Positions 26,882-37,676 are shown, counted from the first letter of the stretch. The stretch: DNA of 64,000 bases from Celeribacter sp. PS-C1 (GCF_019429625.1 NZ_JAHXRW010000015.1:16704-80703); one strand, 5' to 3'. The notes: generated from the sequence alone by a model not told the origin. A program made the numbers and translations.

Positions 26882-26898
26882 CTAAGTGGAGACTCACC

Positions 26899-27342
26899 AT
26901 GCTGCCCAAAATTCACGCCGCGTTCGGAGCGGCAGCTCTTCTAATCATCGCGACCTTCTGGACCGCCACCGTCACCACCATTGTGATCGGCGATAAATAC
27001 CTGATTGCCATGGCGAAACTCGGCATCGCCTGGGGCCTCTTGGCGCTTATTCCGGTGCTGATCCTCACCGGTGTCTCGGGTTCCCGCCTCCGTCAAACCA
27101 TGCGCGGGGCTCTGGTTGGCGCTAAACAAAAGCGGATGAAGATCATCGCCTTCAACGGCATCGTCTTCCTCGTGCCCTCCGCGCTGATCCTCCTGCCGCT
27201 CGCGATGCAGGGGCAGGGCGGTCAGCTCTATTGGGCCATCCAGACCGTCGAGCTTTTGGCCGGTGCCACCAATTTGACGCTTCTGGGCCTCAACATGCGC
27301 GAAGGTCTGCGCCTCTCGCGCCGCCGCATGGTTGCGGCGTAA
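26899..27342 (+). CDS. Four-span membrane protein controlled by the adjacent MarR regulator
   Basis: A 147-aa integral membrane protein with four hydrophobic helices (about 8-30, 45-63, 85-103, 115-132) and a basic C-terminus ending GLRLSRRRMVAA. It is headed by a ribosome site resembling GTGGAGACTCACC. The twin MarR operators immediately upstream suggest inducible expression. No named family is recognised; an efflux accessory or stress membrane protein is possible. Confidence 0.75.
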   Translation: MLPKIHAAFGAAALLIIATFWTATVTTIVIGDKYLIAMAKLGIAWGLLALIPVLILTGVSGSRLRQTMRGALVGAKQKRMKIIAFNGIVFLVPSALILLPLAMQGQGGQLYWAIQTVELLAGATNLTLLGLNMREGLRLSRRRMVAA

Positions 27343-27376
27343 CTCGTGTCCTTCGCTGTCGAAAGCACGCAAAGAA

Positions 27377-27402
27377 AAACCCGCCTCAAAAGAGGCGGGT
27401 TT
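27377..27402 (-). terminator. Rho-independent terminator of gltA
   Basis: An 11-bp perfect stem AAACCCGCCTC/GAGGCGGGTTT has a 4-base loop and is followed on the minus strand by TTCTTTG. Plus-strand read-out from the membrane-protein gene may also end here. Confidence 0.9.
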
Positions 27403-27428
27403 CGCAGTTTCAAAATGCCGAGAGCGTC

Positions 27429-28724
27429 TTAGCGGTCTTCGACATTTACATAGGGACGTTCGGTCGCGCCGGTGTAGAGCTGACGCGGACGGCCGATTTT
27501 CATTGCCGGATCCTCGATCTGCTCTTTCCACTGGGAAATCCAGCCGACGGTGCGCGACAGCGCGAAGATCGGGGTGAACATCGCAGTCGGGAAGCCCATG
27601 GCCTCCAGGATGATACCGGAATAGAAGTCGACGTTCGGGAAGAGTTTCTTCTCCGCGAAATACGGATCGGCCAGAGCGGCTTTCTCAAGCTCTTTGGCGA
27701 CCTGCAGCGTCGGGTTGTTTTCCACGCCCAGAAGCTCAAGCACCTCGTCGGCGGACTGTTTCATCACGGTCGCGCGCGGGTCGAAGTTTTTGTAGACGCG
27801 GTGACCGAAGCCCATCAGACGGAACGGATCGTTCTTGTCTTTCGCGCGGGCGATGAATTCCGGGATACGATCCACGGAGCCGATTTCACGCAGCATCTCG
27901 AGACATGCTTGGTTCGCACCACCGTGTGCCGGCCCCCAGAGACAGGCGATACCAGCGGCGATACAGGCAAACGGGTTCGCACCAGAAGAGGACGCCAAAC
28001 GCACGGTCGAGGTCGAGGCGTTCTGCTCGTGGTCGGCGTGGAGCGTAAAGATACGGTCCATAGCGCGCGACAGGATCGGGTTGACCTCATAGTCTTCCGC
28101 CGGGACGGAGAAACACATGTTGAGGAAGTTCGACGCGTAGTCAAGGTTGTTGCGCGGATACACAAACGGCTGACCGATGGTGTATTTATAGGCCATCGCA
28201 GCGATCGTCGGCATTTTCGCGATCAAACGGATAGTCGCTACTTCGCGCTGATGCGCGTCAGAGATGTCGATGGAATCGTGGTAGAAGGCGGACATGGCGC
28301 CAACCACACCAACCATGATCGCCATCGGGTGGGCGTCACGACGGAAACCGGTGAAGAATTTGAGCATCTGCTCGTGCACCATGGTGTGATGCGTCACGAG
28401 GCTCTCGAATTTCTCCATCTCGGCGGCCGTCGGCAGTTCCCCGTACAGCAGCAGGAAGCAGACTTCGAGGAAATGCGATTTTTCGGCCAGATCGCCGATC
28501 GTGTAACCGCGGTGCAGAAGAATGCCTGCGTCGCCATCAATATAGGTGATCGCGCTTTCGCAAGACGCCGTGGAGGTGAAGCCCGGGTCATAAGTGAACA
28601 CGCCAGCCTGGCCATAAAGCTTACGGATATCGAGAACATCCGGGCCCGCGGTGGGGGAGTAAACGGGAAGATCGTAGGTCTGTCCGTCAAGCGAAAGGGT
28701 CGCGGTTTTCTGAGTGTCTGCCAT
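27429..28724 (-). CDS. gltA: Citrate synthase (type II)
   Basis: A 431-aa hexameric-type citrate synthase catalysing oxaloacetate plus acetyl-CoA to citrate. It has [15 protein letters not shown] with a catalytic histidine near residue 265, [16 protein letters not shown] with the second histidine near 305, and the aspartate in [15 protein letters not shown] near 365. The [19 protein letters not shown]-terminal segment is usual for the type II enzyme. I start at 28724 ([10 protein letters not shown]) with GAAGGAACGACG before it; upstream in-frame codons are not protein-like. Confidence 0.96.
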   Translation of the reverse strand: MADTQKTATLSLDGQTYDLPVYSPTAGPDVLDIRKLYGQAGVFTYDPGFTSTASCESAITYIDGDAGILLHRGYTIGDLAEKSHFLEVCFLLLYGELPTAAEMEKFESLVTHHTMVHEQMLKFFTGFRRDAHPMAIMVGVVGAMSAFYHDSIDISDAHQREVATIRLIAKMPTIAAMAYKYTIGQPFVYPRNNLDYASNFLNMCFSVPAEDYEVNPILSRAMDRIFTLHADHEQNASTSTVRLASSSGANPFACIAAGIACLWGPAHGGANQACLEMLREIGSVDRIPEFIARAKDKNDPFRLMGFGHRVYKNFDPRATVMKQSADEVLELLGVENNPTLQVAKELEKAALADPYFAEKKLFPNVDFYSGIILEAMGFPTAMFTPIFALSRTVGWISQWKEQIEDPAMKIGRPRQLYTGATERPYVNVEDR

Positions 28725-29050
28725 CGTCGTTCCTTCGGTTGTCAGCGGTGCCTCCATCGCGGTGAATGCGCGATGCAGTCGCTGGTGGTCTGGCGGGCGC
28801 CCGGGCGTATCCCGGACATCCTTTGGGCTTTGGACCCGCATCTGGGTCCTTTGTCTGGCCTATGGTCCGGAAGGCACGAGCGCCCCCGGACCTTTCTTGG
28901 CCCGAACCGAAGCGCAGTCGCCCCGGTCGCAAATTTCTAACCCCGCGCCTTAAACCGCCCTCTAGGAACGTCCCGGTCGCATGCGCCCTCACTGGGCGCT
29001 ATTGAGACTGGGTTGGCACAGTCAGGCAAGGTCAGAAACGACCTCACCCC
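28725..29050. other. Intergenic region between gltX stop and gltA start
   Basis: 326 bases on the shared minus-strand side. It holds the gltA ribosome site and presumably its promoter. Apart from a weak GGTC/GACC hairpin near 29024-29037 past the gltX stop, I see no clear hexamer pair, terminator, small frame or RNA. Confidence 0.4.
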
Positions 29051-30493
29051 TTAATCTTGCGTCGCTTGCTCCGAAATCAAAGCCCGGAAATCTTCGATCC
29101 GCGCGAGAGTTTCCTCTCGGCCGAGGACCAACATCATGTCGAGGACACTGGGTGTGACAGCGCGACCTGCGAGGGCGGATCTCAAAGGCCCGGCGACTTT
29201 CCCGAACCCAAGCTCCAGCGTCTCCATCACGCGGCCAACCGCCTCCTCCAATGCGTTGCGCTCCCAGCTAGCATTTTGCAGGTGCGGCGTCAATTCTTCC
29301 AGTATACCGTTGGATACAGAAACCACTTGTTTTTGCGCTTTCTCATCCATGGCCACCGGACGGGACACCAATGCAAATTGTGCTTTTTCAATGAGTTGCG
29401 GGTAGGTTTTGGCCGATCCTTTCAGGAAGGAGAGGGACTCTGAAAGACGCGATTTTTGCTCTGGAAGCAGCGCGTCGGAGCCCGAAGCCTCAAGGTATCC
29501 ATCGATTTCGCTCAAGATTTCATCGTCCACCAGAATTGCGATATGCTGGCCACAGATATTCTCAAGTTTCTTGGTGTCAAATCGGGCAGGGGCCTTGTTG
29601 ATTCCATCGAGATCGAACCACTCCATCGCCTGCGCGTCGGTGAAGAATTCGTCATCGCCGTGGGACCAGCCCAGACGCGCCAGATAGTTGCGCATGCCAG
29701 ACGCCGGATAGCCCATGGCCTGATATTCCTTAACGCCGACCGCGCCGTGACGTTTCGACATTTTCTTACCATCAGGGCCGAAAATCAGCGGAATATGCGC
29801 GTAAACCGGCAGCGGCCAGCCCATCGCCTCATAGATCGTCATTTGGCGCGCGGCATTGGCCAGGTGGTCATCGCCCCGGATCACATGGGTTACGCCCATA
29901 TCATGGTCATCGACAACAACAGCCAGCATGTAGGTCGGTGTGCCATCCGAGCGTAACAGGATCATGTCGTCGAGCTGATCGTTCTGAAACGTCACGTCGC
30001 CTTGCACCTTATCCGCCACCACGGTCGAACCTTCGCGCGGCGCCTTGACGCGGATCACATAGGGCGCATCCGGGTAGGTCGACGGGTCCGCATCGCGCCA
30101 GGGCGAGCGATAGAGCGTGCTTTCCTTCTTGGCGCGGGCCTCTTCGCGAAAGGCTTCAATCTCTTCTTGCGTGGCAAAACATTTGTAGGCCTTGCCGTTC
30201 GCCAACATCTCGCGGGCCACTTCGGCGTGACGCTCTGCGCGCTCGAACTGGCTCACCGCCTCGCCATCGTAATCGAGCCCAAGCCAGGCCATGCCGTCGA
30301 GAATCCCCTGCGTCGCCTCGGGCGTCGAGCGCGCGCGATCGGTGTCTTCGATCCGAAGCAGGAACTTTCCACCGCGACCGCGGGCATAGAGCCATGAGAA
30401 CAGCGCCGTGCGGGCGGTGCCGATGTGCATGTCGCCGGTGGGCGATGGGGCGATGCGGGTGACGACGGGCGTTTGGGAAGCGGCTTCGGACAT
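29051..30493 (-). CDS. gltX: Glutamate--tRNA ligase
   Basis: A 480-aa class I aminoacyl-tRNA synthetase. The HIGH motif appears as [16 protein letters not shown] near residue 20, the KMSKS motif as GKKMSKRHG near 255, and [21 protein letters not shown] is the catalytic-domain insertion. The C-terminal anticodon-binding helices complete the normal length. Alphaproteobacteria usually carry two gltX copies, and this one may charge tRNA-Glu and/or tRNA-Gln for the amidotransferase. It is divergent from comEC. Confidence 0.95.
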   Translation of the reverse strand: MSEAASQTPVVTRIAPSPTGDMHIGTARTALFSWLYARGRGGKFLLRIEDTDRARSTPEATQGILDGMAWLGLDYDGEAVSQFERAERHAEVAREMLANGKAYKCFATQEEIEAFREEARAKKESTLYRSPWRDADPSTYPDAPYVIRVKAPREGSTVVADKVQGDVTFQNDQLDDMILLRSDGTPTYMLAVVVDDHDMGVTHVIRGDDHLANAARQMTIYEAMGWPLPVYAHIPLIFGPDGKKMSKRHGAVGVKEYQAMGYPASGMRNYLARLGWSHGDDEFFTDAQAMEWFDLDGINKAPARFDTKKLENICGQHIAILVDDEILSEIDGYLEASGSDALLPEQKSRLSESLSFLKGSAKTYPQLIEKAQFALVSRPVAMDEKAQKQVVSVSNGILEELTPHLQNASWERNALEEAVGRVMETLELGFGKVAGPLRSALAGRAVTPSVLDMMLVLGREETLARIEDFRALISEQATQD

Positions 30494-30574
30494 GGGGAAA
30501 TTAACCCTTTAGTAACCATGTTGGCAGATGATTTTCGTCACCGGGCATAAGCGAAGGCGGAAGGGGAAACAAGG

Positions 30575-32736
30575 GTGCGCGCCCTCACGAGACTTGTACA
30601 GATCCCCCTCGACATCGTCGATGGACAACACGGGCGTTTGTTCCTGTGGCTGCCCGTGTGCTTTGGCACGGGCGCGGGGCTGTTCTTCGCCCAGTCGCTT
30701 GAACCCTCTCGCGTGCTTCTCTTGACATTGGCAGTGCTGAGTCTTCTGACCGCGCTGCTCCTGATCAAAACACCGCCCCGCGTGGCGCCTCTTTTGGTCG
30801 CGGCGCTGGCCGTCACTTTGGGCTTTCTATCCGCGGGTCTGCGCACCCAACTGGTGGCCGAACCCGTTCTGACATTCCGCTACTACGGCCCCGTTGAGGG
30901 ACGGGTGATCAAGATCGACCGCTCCGCCTCCGACGCCCTGCGCCTGACCCTTGATCAAGTCACCCTGCGCGATTTTGCGTCCTCTCGCACTCCCGCGCGG
31001 GTCCGCATCTCGCTTCATGGCTCGCAAGATTTTGTGACACCCGAGCCCGGGCTCCGCCTTGCCATGACCGCGCATCTCTCGCCGCCGCCCGGTCCCACGG
31101 AACCCGGTGGGTTCGATTTCCAGCGCATGGCCTGGTTCGATCGTTTGGGCGCGGTGGGCTACACCCGCACGCCCGTCTTGCGCGCCGCAGAGGTCGATCC
31201 CTCGCCGCTCTTGTGGGTGCATCGCCTGCGCCAGACGCTCTCGACATCGTTGCAAAACCAACTCCCCGGCGAGATCGGCGCCTTTGCTGCGGCGATCCTT
31301 ACGGGTGACCGCTCCGGCATTTCGCAAGAGACCGCCGAGCACCTGAGAGGCGCGAACCTTTCGCATCTTTTGGCCATTTCAGGCCTGCACATGGGGCTTC
31401 TGACCGGCGCGGTGTTCTTTGCGCTGCGGCTCATGTTGGCGATGATCCCCGGTGCTGCGCTCAAATGGCCGTTGAAGAAACTCGCCGCCGGGGGTGCCTT
31501 GGCGGCAGGGGCCTTCTACCTCGCCCTGTCCGGCTTTAATGTGGCGACAGAGCGCGCCTTTGTCATGGTCTCCGTCATGCTCGTGGCGGTGCTTTTGGAT
31601 CGTCAGGCCATTTCCTTGCGGGCCGTCGCCATCGCCGCCCTCATCCTTTTGGTCTTGCAACCCGAAGTGCTTCCCGAACCGGGCTTCCAGATGTCTTTCG
31701 CCGCCACCACGGCCCTCGTCGCGGTCTTCAGCCTCGTGCGGCGGATGAATCTCATGGTGCGTTGGCCGAACTGGCTCAGAGCGGTGGCAACTGTCATTCT
31801 GTCCTCTGCCGTTGCGGGCATCGCCACTGCCCCAGTCGCCGCCGCGCATTTCAACCGGATCGCGGATTTCGGCTTGATCGCCAATGTCGCCGCCGTCCCG
31901 ATCATGGGCGCGCTCGTGATGCCTGCTGCCATTGTGGCCGTGCTGCTCACGCCTTTCGGGCTCCAGGGCTTCGCTTTGTTCGTCATGGGTCTGGGCTTCG
32001 CTGGATTCTCTTTGTCGCCGAAACTGTGTCCTCTTGGGAGGGCGCCGTGAGCCGCATCGTCTCGCCGCCGCCCGCGACCTTGCCTTTGATCGCGCTGGGT
32101 GCCTTGTTCGTCATTCTTTGGCGCGGGCGCTGGCAAAATCTTGGCGTTCTGCCGGTCTGCGCCGGGCTTTTACTATGGGCGACACATGAGCGGCCTGCGC
32201 TTTTGATTTCTGACGATGGCGGTTTGGTGGGCCGGATGGCATCTGAGGGCCGCGCGCTGTCAAAGCCTAAAGGAGCGGGCTTTGCGGCCACTGTTTGGCT
32301 CGAAAACGATGGCGATGTTCCTGATCAGGCCATGGCCGCCCAACGTTCCATGCCCGCTTTGGATGTTGGGCCGGTTCGGGTGGTGCAAGTCACCGGGCGT
32401 GGTTGGCAAGAGGTGGCGCGGGAGGCTTGTGGGATTGCGGATCTGGTGATCCTCAACAAACTTTGGGAAGAGGAGAGGCCTGACGACTGTCTCTTGATTG
32501 ATCTCGGGTTTCTGCGAGAAAGCGGAGCTTTGGCATTGAGTGAGATGGACGGCGAGGTGCGGTTGCGCACCGCTTATGCCGTCTCCGGTGTGCGCTATTG
32601 GAATACGCCCGCTTTGCGAGGAGAGAGGGGCGTGACGGCACGAGTGGCCCGTGCAGAGCGTTTGCCCGCTGCCATGGGGCTGTGGTTCGGTCAGACTGAC
32701 GCGCAAGCGACGCGTTTCGCATTTGCCAAGCGCTAA
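30575..32736 (+). pseudogene. comEC: ComEC/Rec2-type DNA-uptake channel, interrupted by a frameshift
   Basis: The first frame (to 32050) encodes an N-terminal membrane region, an OB-fold domain and the competence core with LSHLLAISGLHMGLLTG near residue 270. It loses similarity after FALFVMGLG. The downstream frame (-1) continues perfectly with LRWILFVAETVSSWEGAV and a C-terminal domain containing ALLISDDGGLVG up to 32736. Restoring one base at about 31994-31997 would give a single protein of about 720 residues, normal for this family in Rhodobacteraceae. No canonical slippery heptamer is present, so a deletion or sequence error is likelier than programmed shifting. GTG start after GGAAGGGG. 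Confidence 0.82.
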
Positions 32737-32740
32737 AAGC

Positions 32741-32770
32741 AAAGCGCCGCACGGGAATGTGCGGCGCTTT
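32741..32770 (+). terminator. Bidirectional terminator between comEC and lexA
   Basis: A 12-bp perfect stem AAAGCGCCGCAC/GTGCGGCGCTTT with loop GGGAAT sits between the two convergent stops. The short T tracts are part of the stem. Confidence 0.85.
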
Positions 32771-32793
32771 CCGAGCGAACTCATTGAGTTGTG

Positions 32794-33507
32794 TCAGTAG
32801 CTTCGGATCAGACCGACCAGTTTGCCCTGCACCTCGACCATATCGGAGGGCAGCACACGGGTCTCAAACGCCGGGTTGGCGGCTTCGAGCGCAATCATGT
32901 CGCCTTGGCGTTTGTAGCGTTTCAACGTGGTTTCGTAGCCTTCGACCATGGCAACGACGATGTCGCCGTCTTTGGCTTGGCTGGTTTCACGAATGACCAC
33001 GATGTCGCCATGGTTGATCCCGGCCTCGATCATGGATTCGCCTTTGACCTCAAGCGCATAGTGATTGCCGCGCCCCGAGAGCATAGACCCCGGCACTGCG
33101 ACATTCACAGCACCGTCGGACACCGCCTCGATCGGAACACCAGCTGCGATTTTGCCCATGATCGGCAGGTTGATTGCGGTGACGGTCTCGATATCGAGCG
33201 CGGCTGCGGGCGGCGGGGTGTCCGGGCGGTCGCCATCGATCACACGCGGGCTGAACCCGCCAGAGGTCGGCGCCGAGGGCGCACCGCCGAGGCTCTCGGG
33301 CAGTTTCACGATCTCGATGGCACGCGCGCGATGCGCCAGACGACGAATAAACCCGCGTTCTTCGAGCGCGGTGATCAGCCGGTGAATGCCCGACTTGGAG
33401 CGCAGATCGAGCGCCTCTTTCATTTCGTCGAAAGACGGCGGCACCCCGTCACGCTGCATTCGTGTGTTGATGAACTCCAAAAGCTGGAGTTGCTTTTTCG
33501 TCAGCAT
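32794..33507 (-). CDS. lexA: SOS-response repressor LexA
   Basis: A 237-aa repressor. The N-terminal winged helix begins [17 protein letters not shown], and [19 protein letters not shown] is the recognition part. A flexible linker near 70-110 leads to the cleavage site in [12 protein letters not shown] (Ala-Gly). The catalytic serine is in [10 protein letters not shown] and the lysine in ETTLKRYKR. RecA-stimulated self-cleavage relieves repression of DNA-damage genes. The ATG at 33507 has GAGAGGAACGA before it. The frame stays open for 297 more bases, but that part is the leader described separately. It is preceded on its strand by moeA. Confidence 0.96.
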   Translation of the reverse strand: MLTKKQLQLLEFINTRMQRDGVPPSFDEMKEALDLRSKSGIHRLITALEERGFIRRLAHRARAIEIVKLPESLGGAPSAPTSGGFSPRVIDGDRPDTPPPAAALDIETVTAINLPIMGKIAAGVPIEAVSDGAVNVAVPGSMLSGRGNHYALEVKGESMIEAGINHGDIVVIRETSQAKDGDIVVAMVEGYETTLKRYKRQGDMIALEAANPAFETRVLPSDMVEVQGKLVGLIRSY

Positions 33508-33764
33508 CGGCTCGTTCCTCTCGTCGCCCCGGTTTTGTCTCCCGGGGGTGTTTTCCGCTTCAATAGGCGCCTGACCCTTAGCCTCATGGTGGTCCGAAGA
33601 CACCCAATGCACAGGGACCGGGGGAATCGCCCCCGATATACGCATTTTCGGCGGTCGGCCCGTCACCACATGCCCGTTTGGTCGCTCCTGCACCGCAACG
33701 CTGCTGCGATGAAACCGTACAGGGCCGCCAGAATGGGTCAAACCCCAGATGGGTTTAGCTCTAT
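33508..33764 (-). other. Long 5' leader of lexA
   Basis: About 257 bases lie between the SOS-box promoter and the lexA start. They form an open frame with lexA by chance, but its first codon would be the TTG of the -35 box, so it is not a start. No clear hairpin or small gene was recognised. The remaining gap to moeA (33805-33971) shows nothing I can name. Confidence 0.45.
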
Positions 33765-33804
33765 GTTCTGATAATGTTCTACCGCTGTTCTCGAAATGTG
33801 TCAA
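33765..33804 (-). promoter_or_regulatory. lexA promoter with overlapping LexA (SOS) boxes
   Basis: On the minus strand a perfect TTGACA (33799-33804) and TAGAAC (33776-33781) are 17 bases apart. Three GTTC words on the plus strand (33765, 33776, 33787) are each separated by exactly seven bases. They form two overlapping copies of the alphaproteobacterial LexA box GTTC-N7-GTTC across the spacer and -10. This implies tight autorepression of lexA. Confidence 0.85.
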
Positions 33805-33971
33805 TTGTCCTGTCCCTAATCCAACACGCGCGTCAAACGCTGCCTTTGCGCATGTGCCGCTATGATGCGGCGTTGCGCTGAGCTTGGCGGGAAGTTGGTT
33901 AAGGCGAGGTTAAAACGGAAATGTTGGGCGCAGGAATATGCACTGCGCTGCCCGTCAGGGTGGTTCGGGGC

Positions 33972-35144
33972 TTAGAGGGAGATCACATCCACCGTCTCGC
34001 CTACCTCACGCGCCGGATCATGCGGTGGGCGCACCAAAAGCGCGTTGGCGTTGGAAAGGATCGACAAAAGCGAGCTGTCCTGACGGGCGAAGGGCTGAAC
34101 ACCCTCTGCTGTCAAAATGGCGCGCATGTAATGTTCACGCGGGCCATTGTCAGACACGGGTTGCAACAGCACGGCTTTCTGGCGCGGCGCGGGTTGCGGG
34201 GGCAGCCCCTGAAGCGCGCCAATCACCGGCACCATGAACAGCTTAGCCGTGATCATCGCGGAGACCGGATTGCCGGGCAGGCCCAGCATCACGGTGTCTC
34301 CCAGACGCCCGGCCATCAGAGGTTTGCCGGGGCGCATGGCGACTTTGTAAAAGGCGCGTTCCATGCCCAGTTCTTCGACCACCTTGCCAACCAGATCGTG
34401 ATCGCCCACCGAGGCACCGCCGATCGAGACGATCACATCCGCCTCCATCGCCATCTCGAAGGTCGCGCGCAGCAGGGTCATGTCATCGGGCGCAATCGGC
34501 AGCATGCGTGCGATGCCGCCCGCCTGTTCGACCATGGCGGCCAATCCAAAGGCGTTGGACGCAATGATTTGCGAGGGGCGGGGTGTTTCGCCCGGCAACA
34601 CCAATTCATCGCCCGTCGAAATGATCGCCACGACAGGACGACGCCCGACGGAAACCTCGGCATGGTTCATCGCGGCCAGAAGTGCGACGTCCTGCGGGGA
34701 CAGGCGGCGGGGTGCAGACAGGCCATCTGTGGGGCCGAAATCATTGCCGGCGGGACGGATATTGCGATTGTCAGAGGGCGTGCAGGTGAGCGTGATGCGG
34801 TTGCCTTCGCGGGTGACGTCCTCTTGGATGATCACGCGGTCGGCGCCTGCGGGCAGGGGGGCACCGGTGAAAATCCGCACGGCGCTGCCTTGGCTCACAG
34901 TGCCGGAAAACCCATGTCCGGCGGCACTTTCTCCAATCACCTCAAAACCCGCGCCCTCGGTAGTGTCGGCATCGCGCACCGCATAGCCGTCCATGGCGGA
35001 GGCATCAAAAGGCGGCTGCACCATACGCGCCATTGCGGTTTCGGCCAGAACCCGACCCGAGGCCGCGCGCAAAGGCACGGTCTCATTGTCCAATGGCGTG
35101 CAAAGCGCAAACAAATGCGCGAGGGCGTCCTGAACGGAAATCAT
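33972..35144 (-). CDS. moeA: Molybdopterin molybdotransferase
   Basis: A 390-aa MoeA enzyme that inserts molybdate into adenylated molybdopterin. It has PPFDASAMDGYAVRDAD near residue 45, the GAPLPAGADRVIIQED motif near 95, the central STGDELVLPG and GGASVGDHDLVG of the MoeA/MogA fold, and MLGLPGNPVSAMITAKLF near 285. Length is normal. It follows moaC by one base on the same strand, in the trpC-moaC-moeA block. Confidence 0.95.
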   Translation of the reverse strand: MISVQDALAHLFALCTPLDNETVPLRAASGRVLAETAMARMVQPPFDASAMDGYAVRDADTTEGAGFEVIGESAAGHGFSGTVSQGSAVRIFTGAPLPAGADRVIIQEDVTREGNRITLTCTPSDNRNIRPAGNDFGPTDGLSAPRRLSPQDVALLAAMNHAEVSVGRRPVVAIISTGDELVLPGETPRPSQIIASNAFGLAAMVEQAGGIARMLPIAPDDMTLLRATFEMAMEADVIVSIGGASVGDHDLVGKVVEELGMERAFYKVAMRPGKPLMAGRLGDTVMLGLPGNPVSAMITAKLFMVPVIGALQGLPPQPAPRQKAVLLQPVSDNGPREHYMRAILTAEGVQPFARQDSSLLSILSNANALLVRPPHDPAREVGETVDVISL

Positions 35145-35145
35145 G

Positions 35146-35622
35146 TCAGTCTCTCTCGTAGATGCCGGATTTGCCGCCTTCTTTGCGCAAGAGCCGTGTC
35201 TGGACGATCTCCATGCCCTTCTCGGCGGCTTTGAGCATGTCGTAGACGGTCAGCGCCGCGACGCTGGCGGCGGTCAGGGCTTCCATCTCGACACCCGTTT
35301 GACCAGAGGTCTTGACGGTGGCGCGAATGCGAATGCCCGGCAAGGTGGCGTCCGGTTCCAGATCGAGCGTCACCTTGGTGATCGGCAGCGGGTGGCACAG
35401 CGGGATCAGATCAGAAGTGCGTTTCGCCCCCATGATGCCCGCCAGTCTCGCGACTCCCAGAACATCGCCCTTTTTCGCCGTGCCTTCGGTGACGAGCGCC
35501 AGCGTTTCCGGCGTCATCTTCACGGCGCTTTCGGCGGTGGCGAGGCGGTCAGTCACCGCCTTGTCCGACACATCGACCATATGGGCGTTGCCCTCCCCGT
35601 CGAAATGCGTGAGCTCCGCCAT
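35146..35622 (-). CDS. moaC: Cyclic pyranopterin monophosphate synthase accessory protein MoaC
   Basis: A 158-aa hexameric enzyme completing conversion of the GTP-derived intermediate to cyclic pyranopterin monophosphate in molybdenum cofactor synthesis. It starts [21 protein letters not shown] and has [18 protein letters not shown] near residue 70, [18 protein letters not shown] near 105 and the terminal lysine pair GGKSG. Its start overlaps the trpC stop by one base, so translation is coupled. Confidence 0.95.
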   Translation of the reverse strand: MAELTHFDGEGNAHMVDVSDKAVTDRLATAESAVKMTPETLALVTEGTAKKGDVLGVARLAGIMGAKRTSDLIPLCHPLPITKVTLDLEPDATLPGIRIRATVKTSGQTGVEMEALTAASVAALTVYDMLKAAEKGMEIVQTRLLRKEGGKSGIYERD

Positions 35623-36422
35623 CAGGCTGGCACCGGATTGGCAAGCAACGCGCGGGTCGCGGCCTCAACATCGTCCTGACGCATCAGGCTTTCGCCGATG
35701 AGGAAACAGCGCGCGCCGTAGTCGGCCATATCGGCGAGGTCTTGGGGCGTGAACAGCCCGCTTTCGCAGACCAGCGTCCGATCCGCAGGCGACAGTTTCG
35801 ACAGCTCACGCGTGGTGTCGAGTGTCGTCTCAAAGGTCTTCAGGTTGCGGTTGTTGACCCCCAGCAGCGGGGATTTGAGTTTCAACGCCCGCTCCAGCTC
35901 CTTGGCATCATGCACCTCGATCAGCACATCCATGCCGTAGCCAAAGGCCGCGTCTTCCAATTCGGCGGCCAGCCCGTCTTCGACGGAGGCCATGATGATA
36001 AGGATTGCGTCGGCGCCCCAAGCGCGGGCCTCGGCCACCTGATAGGTGTCATACATGAAGTCTTTGCGCAGCACCGGGAGCGAGACCTCGGCGCGGGCCT
36101 GTTTCAAAAACTCCGGCGAGCCTTGGAACGACGGCGTGTCGGTCAGGACGGACAAGCACGTCGCACCGCCGGCCTCATAGGCGCGGGCGATGGCGGGCGG
36201 GTTGAAATCCGGGCGGATGAGGCCCTTGGACGGGGAGGCCTTTTTGACCTCCGCGATCAGGCCGTAGCCTGTGCGCGCGGCGGATTGCAATGCGGTGGCA
36301 AAGCCTCGCGTGGGGCTTTGCTCGGCGGCCTGCGCCTCAAGATCGTAAAGCGCCACGGCGGCTTTCGCGCTGGCGACTTCTTCGAGCTTATAGGCTTTGA
36401 TTTTATCGAGAACATTGGACAT
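35622..36422 (-). CDS. trpC: Indole-3-glycerol-phosphate synthase
   Basis: A 266-aa TIM-barrel enzyme of tryptophan synthesis. The catalytic residues are in [15 protein letters not shown] (residue 56 on), [40 protein letters not shown] and CESGLFT. The start at 36422 gives the normal length. It is coupled to moaC downstream. In relatives trpC directly follows trpD, but here trpD lies about 10.4 kb away, so trpC needs a new promoter. The AT-rich DNA upstream (36470-36540) carries a weak TTATTG/TATGTT pair and a CAACAA/TTGTTG dyad that could supply it. Confidence 0.95.
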   Translation of the reverse strand: MSNVLDKIKAYKLEEVASAKAAVALYDLEAQAAEQSPTRGFATALQSAARTGYGLIAEVKKASPSKGLIRPDFNPPAIARAYEAGGATCLSVLTDTPSFQGSPEFLKQARAEVSLPVLRKDFMYDTYQVAEARAWGADAILIIMASVEDGLAAELEDAAFGYGMDVLIEVHDAKELERALKLKSPLLGVNNRNLKTFETTLDTTRELSKLSPADRTLVCESGLFTPQDLADMADYGARCFLIGESLMRQDDVEAATRALLANPVPA

Positions 36423-36638
36423 GCGCACTTGATACAGGGCGGCGCGAAGTAAGGGAAGATGGCAATGGTGTAGAGACACAGAGGGATTATTGAGAACATA
36501 TTGAGGATAGTCATTCAACAATAAGACCATTTTGTTGTTAGTTTGGATTTCGTAATCTCTATTCATCGAAGGGGCGCAACACCGCAAACCTTTCGCAACC
36601 AAATGAAAACGTTACAAAATACAGCTTGGAGATCACCC

Positions 36639-37676
36639 ATGTTCCGCATCAAAACGCTCACCTCCGCTCTGGCGCTCGGTCTTGCTCTGGCAACGCCCTC
36701 CTTCGCACAAGGTATTCAGGAAGCCCCCTCGACGGTCGGTGCCACCTATGTCGCCGAATCCGCCACCGATGCCCTCGCACCGGGCGAGAAAATCGAAAAC
36801 CTCTACACCAAGAACGTTTCTCAGGACTACATCCTGCAAAAGCTGACGGACCGCGTGTATTTCTACCAGCGTCAGTTCTACGGCACGATCTTTTACGTCG
36901 GTGACGAAGGCGTCCTGATGATCGACGCGCTCGAAGGCCGCGCTGACACGCTCAAAGCCGCCGTTGCCGAGGTGACCGACCTGCCGATCACCGCGATCCT
37001 CTACTCCCACGACCACGCCGACCACATCGCCGATGCTGGCAAGCTTCTGGAGAGCTTCCCCGATGCCCGTGTCATTGCGACCGACGCCACCGTGGAAGTG
37101 ATGGGTGAGACCGGCTCCAACATTCCGAGCCCGACAGAGATCATCCCCTCGGACGTCAACAGCTTTGCGTTTGAGGACATGACCGTTCGCGTTGTGCCCT
37201 TCGCCGAGACCGCCCATGCTCATGACCACGCCATGTATGTGCTCGAAGGCACCGGCGTTGTGCATGTGCCGGACGTGATCAACCCGGATCAGCCGCCGTT
37301 CTGGTCCTTTGCAGGCGCCGAAGGCTACATGGGATATTCCGACATGATCGACCACATCGGCGATCTGGAATGGGACTACCTGTCGGGTGGCCACGGCAAC
37401 GTCGGTTCGCGCGCTGATGTGGAGTTCTATCAGACCTTCCTCGACGATCTCGAAGCCGCCGTTGGTGAAGCACTTGGCAACGTGCCGTGGGGTGCCGGTA
37501 TCGAGGCTCCCGAAGAGCTGAACGCCCACACCGCGTATCTGTCGAACTGGATCGCAGAGGTCGGCAAATACGCCACCAACGTGCTGCGTCCGAAATACGG
37601 TGAGTACTACGGGTTCGAATACGCCACGCCGAAGAACGCCGAACTCGTGGGCATGTACATGTTCTCCTACCGCTAA
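36639..37676 (+). CDS. Secreted MBL-fold metallo-hydrolase
   Basis: A 345-aa protein with a signal peptide (MFRIKTLTSALALGLALATP, likely cleaved after SFAQ). The metal site is YSHDHADHIADAG, matching HxHxDH. Further ligands are likely in AETAHAHDHAMY and the C-terminal half (LSGGHGNVGSRAD). Zinc-dependent hydrolysis of an ester, lactam, lactone or sulfate is possible, but the substrate cannot be told. The ATG at 36639 has GGAG eight bases before it. It is the first plus-strand gene of the cargo that separates trpC from trpD. Confidence 0.85.
   Translation: MFRIKTLTSALALGLALATPSFAQGIQEAPSTVGATYVAESATDALAPGEKIENLYTKNVSQDYILQKLTDRVYFYQRQFYGTIFYVGDEGVLMIDALEGRADTLKAAVAEVTDLPITAILYSHDHADHIADAGKLLESFPDARVIATDATVEVMGETGSNIPSPTEIIPSDVNSFAFEDMTVRVVPFAETAHAHDHAMYVLEGTGVVHVPDVINPDQPPFWSFAGAEGYMGYSDMIDHIGDLEWDYLSGGHGNVGSRADVEFYQTFLDDLEAAVGEALGNVPWGAGIEAPEELNAHTAYLSNWIAEVGKYATNVLRPKYGEYYGFEYATPKNAELVGMYMFSYR

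Noticed and set aside
31985..32010. Programmed -1 frameshifting in comEC
   Set aside because: No slippery heptamer of the X-XXY-YYZ type and no obvious downstream structure was seen, so a lost base or sequence error is simpler.
33508..33804. N-terminal extension of LexA by 99 residues
   Set aside because: The frame is open, but its first codon is the TTG of the -35 box, the residues are low-complexity, and [10 protein letters not shown] is the usual LexA start with a ribosome site.
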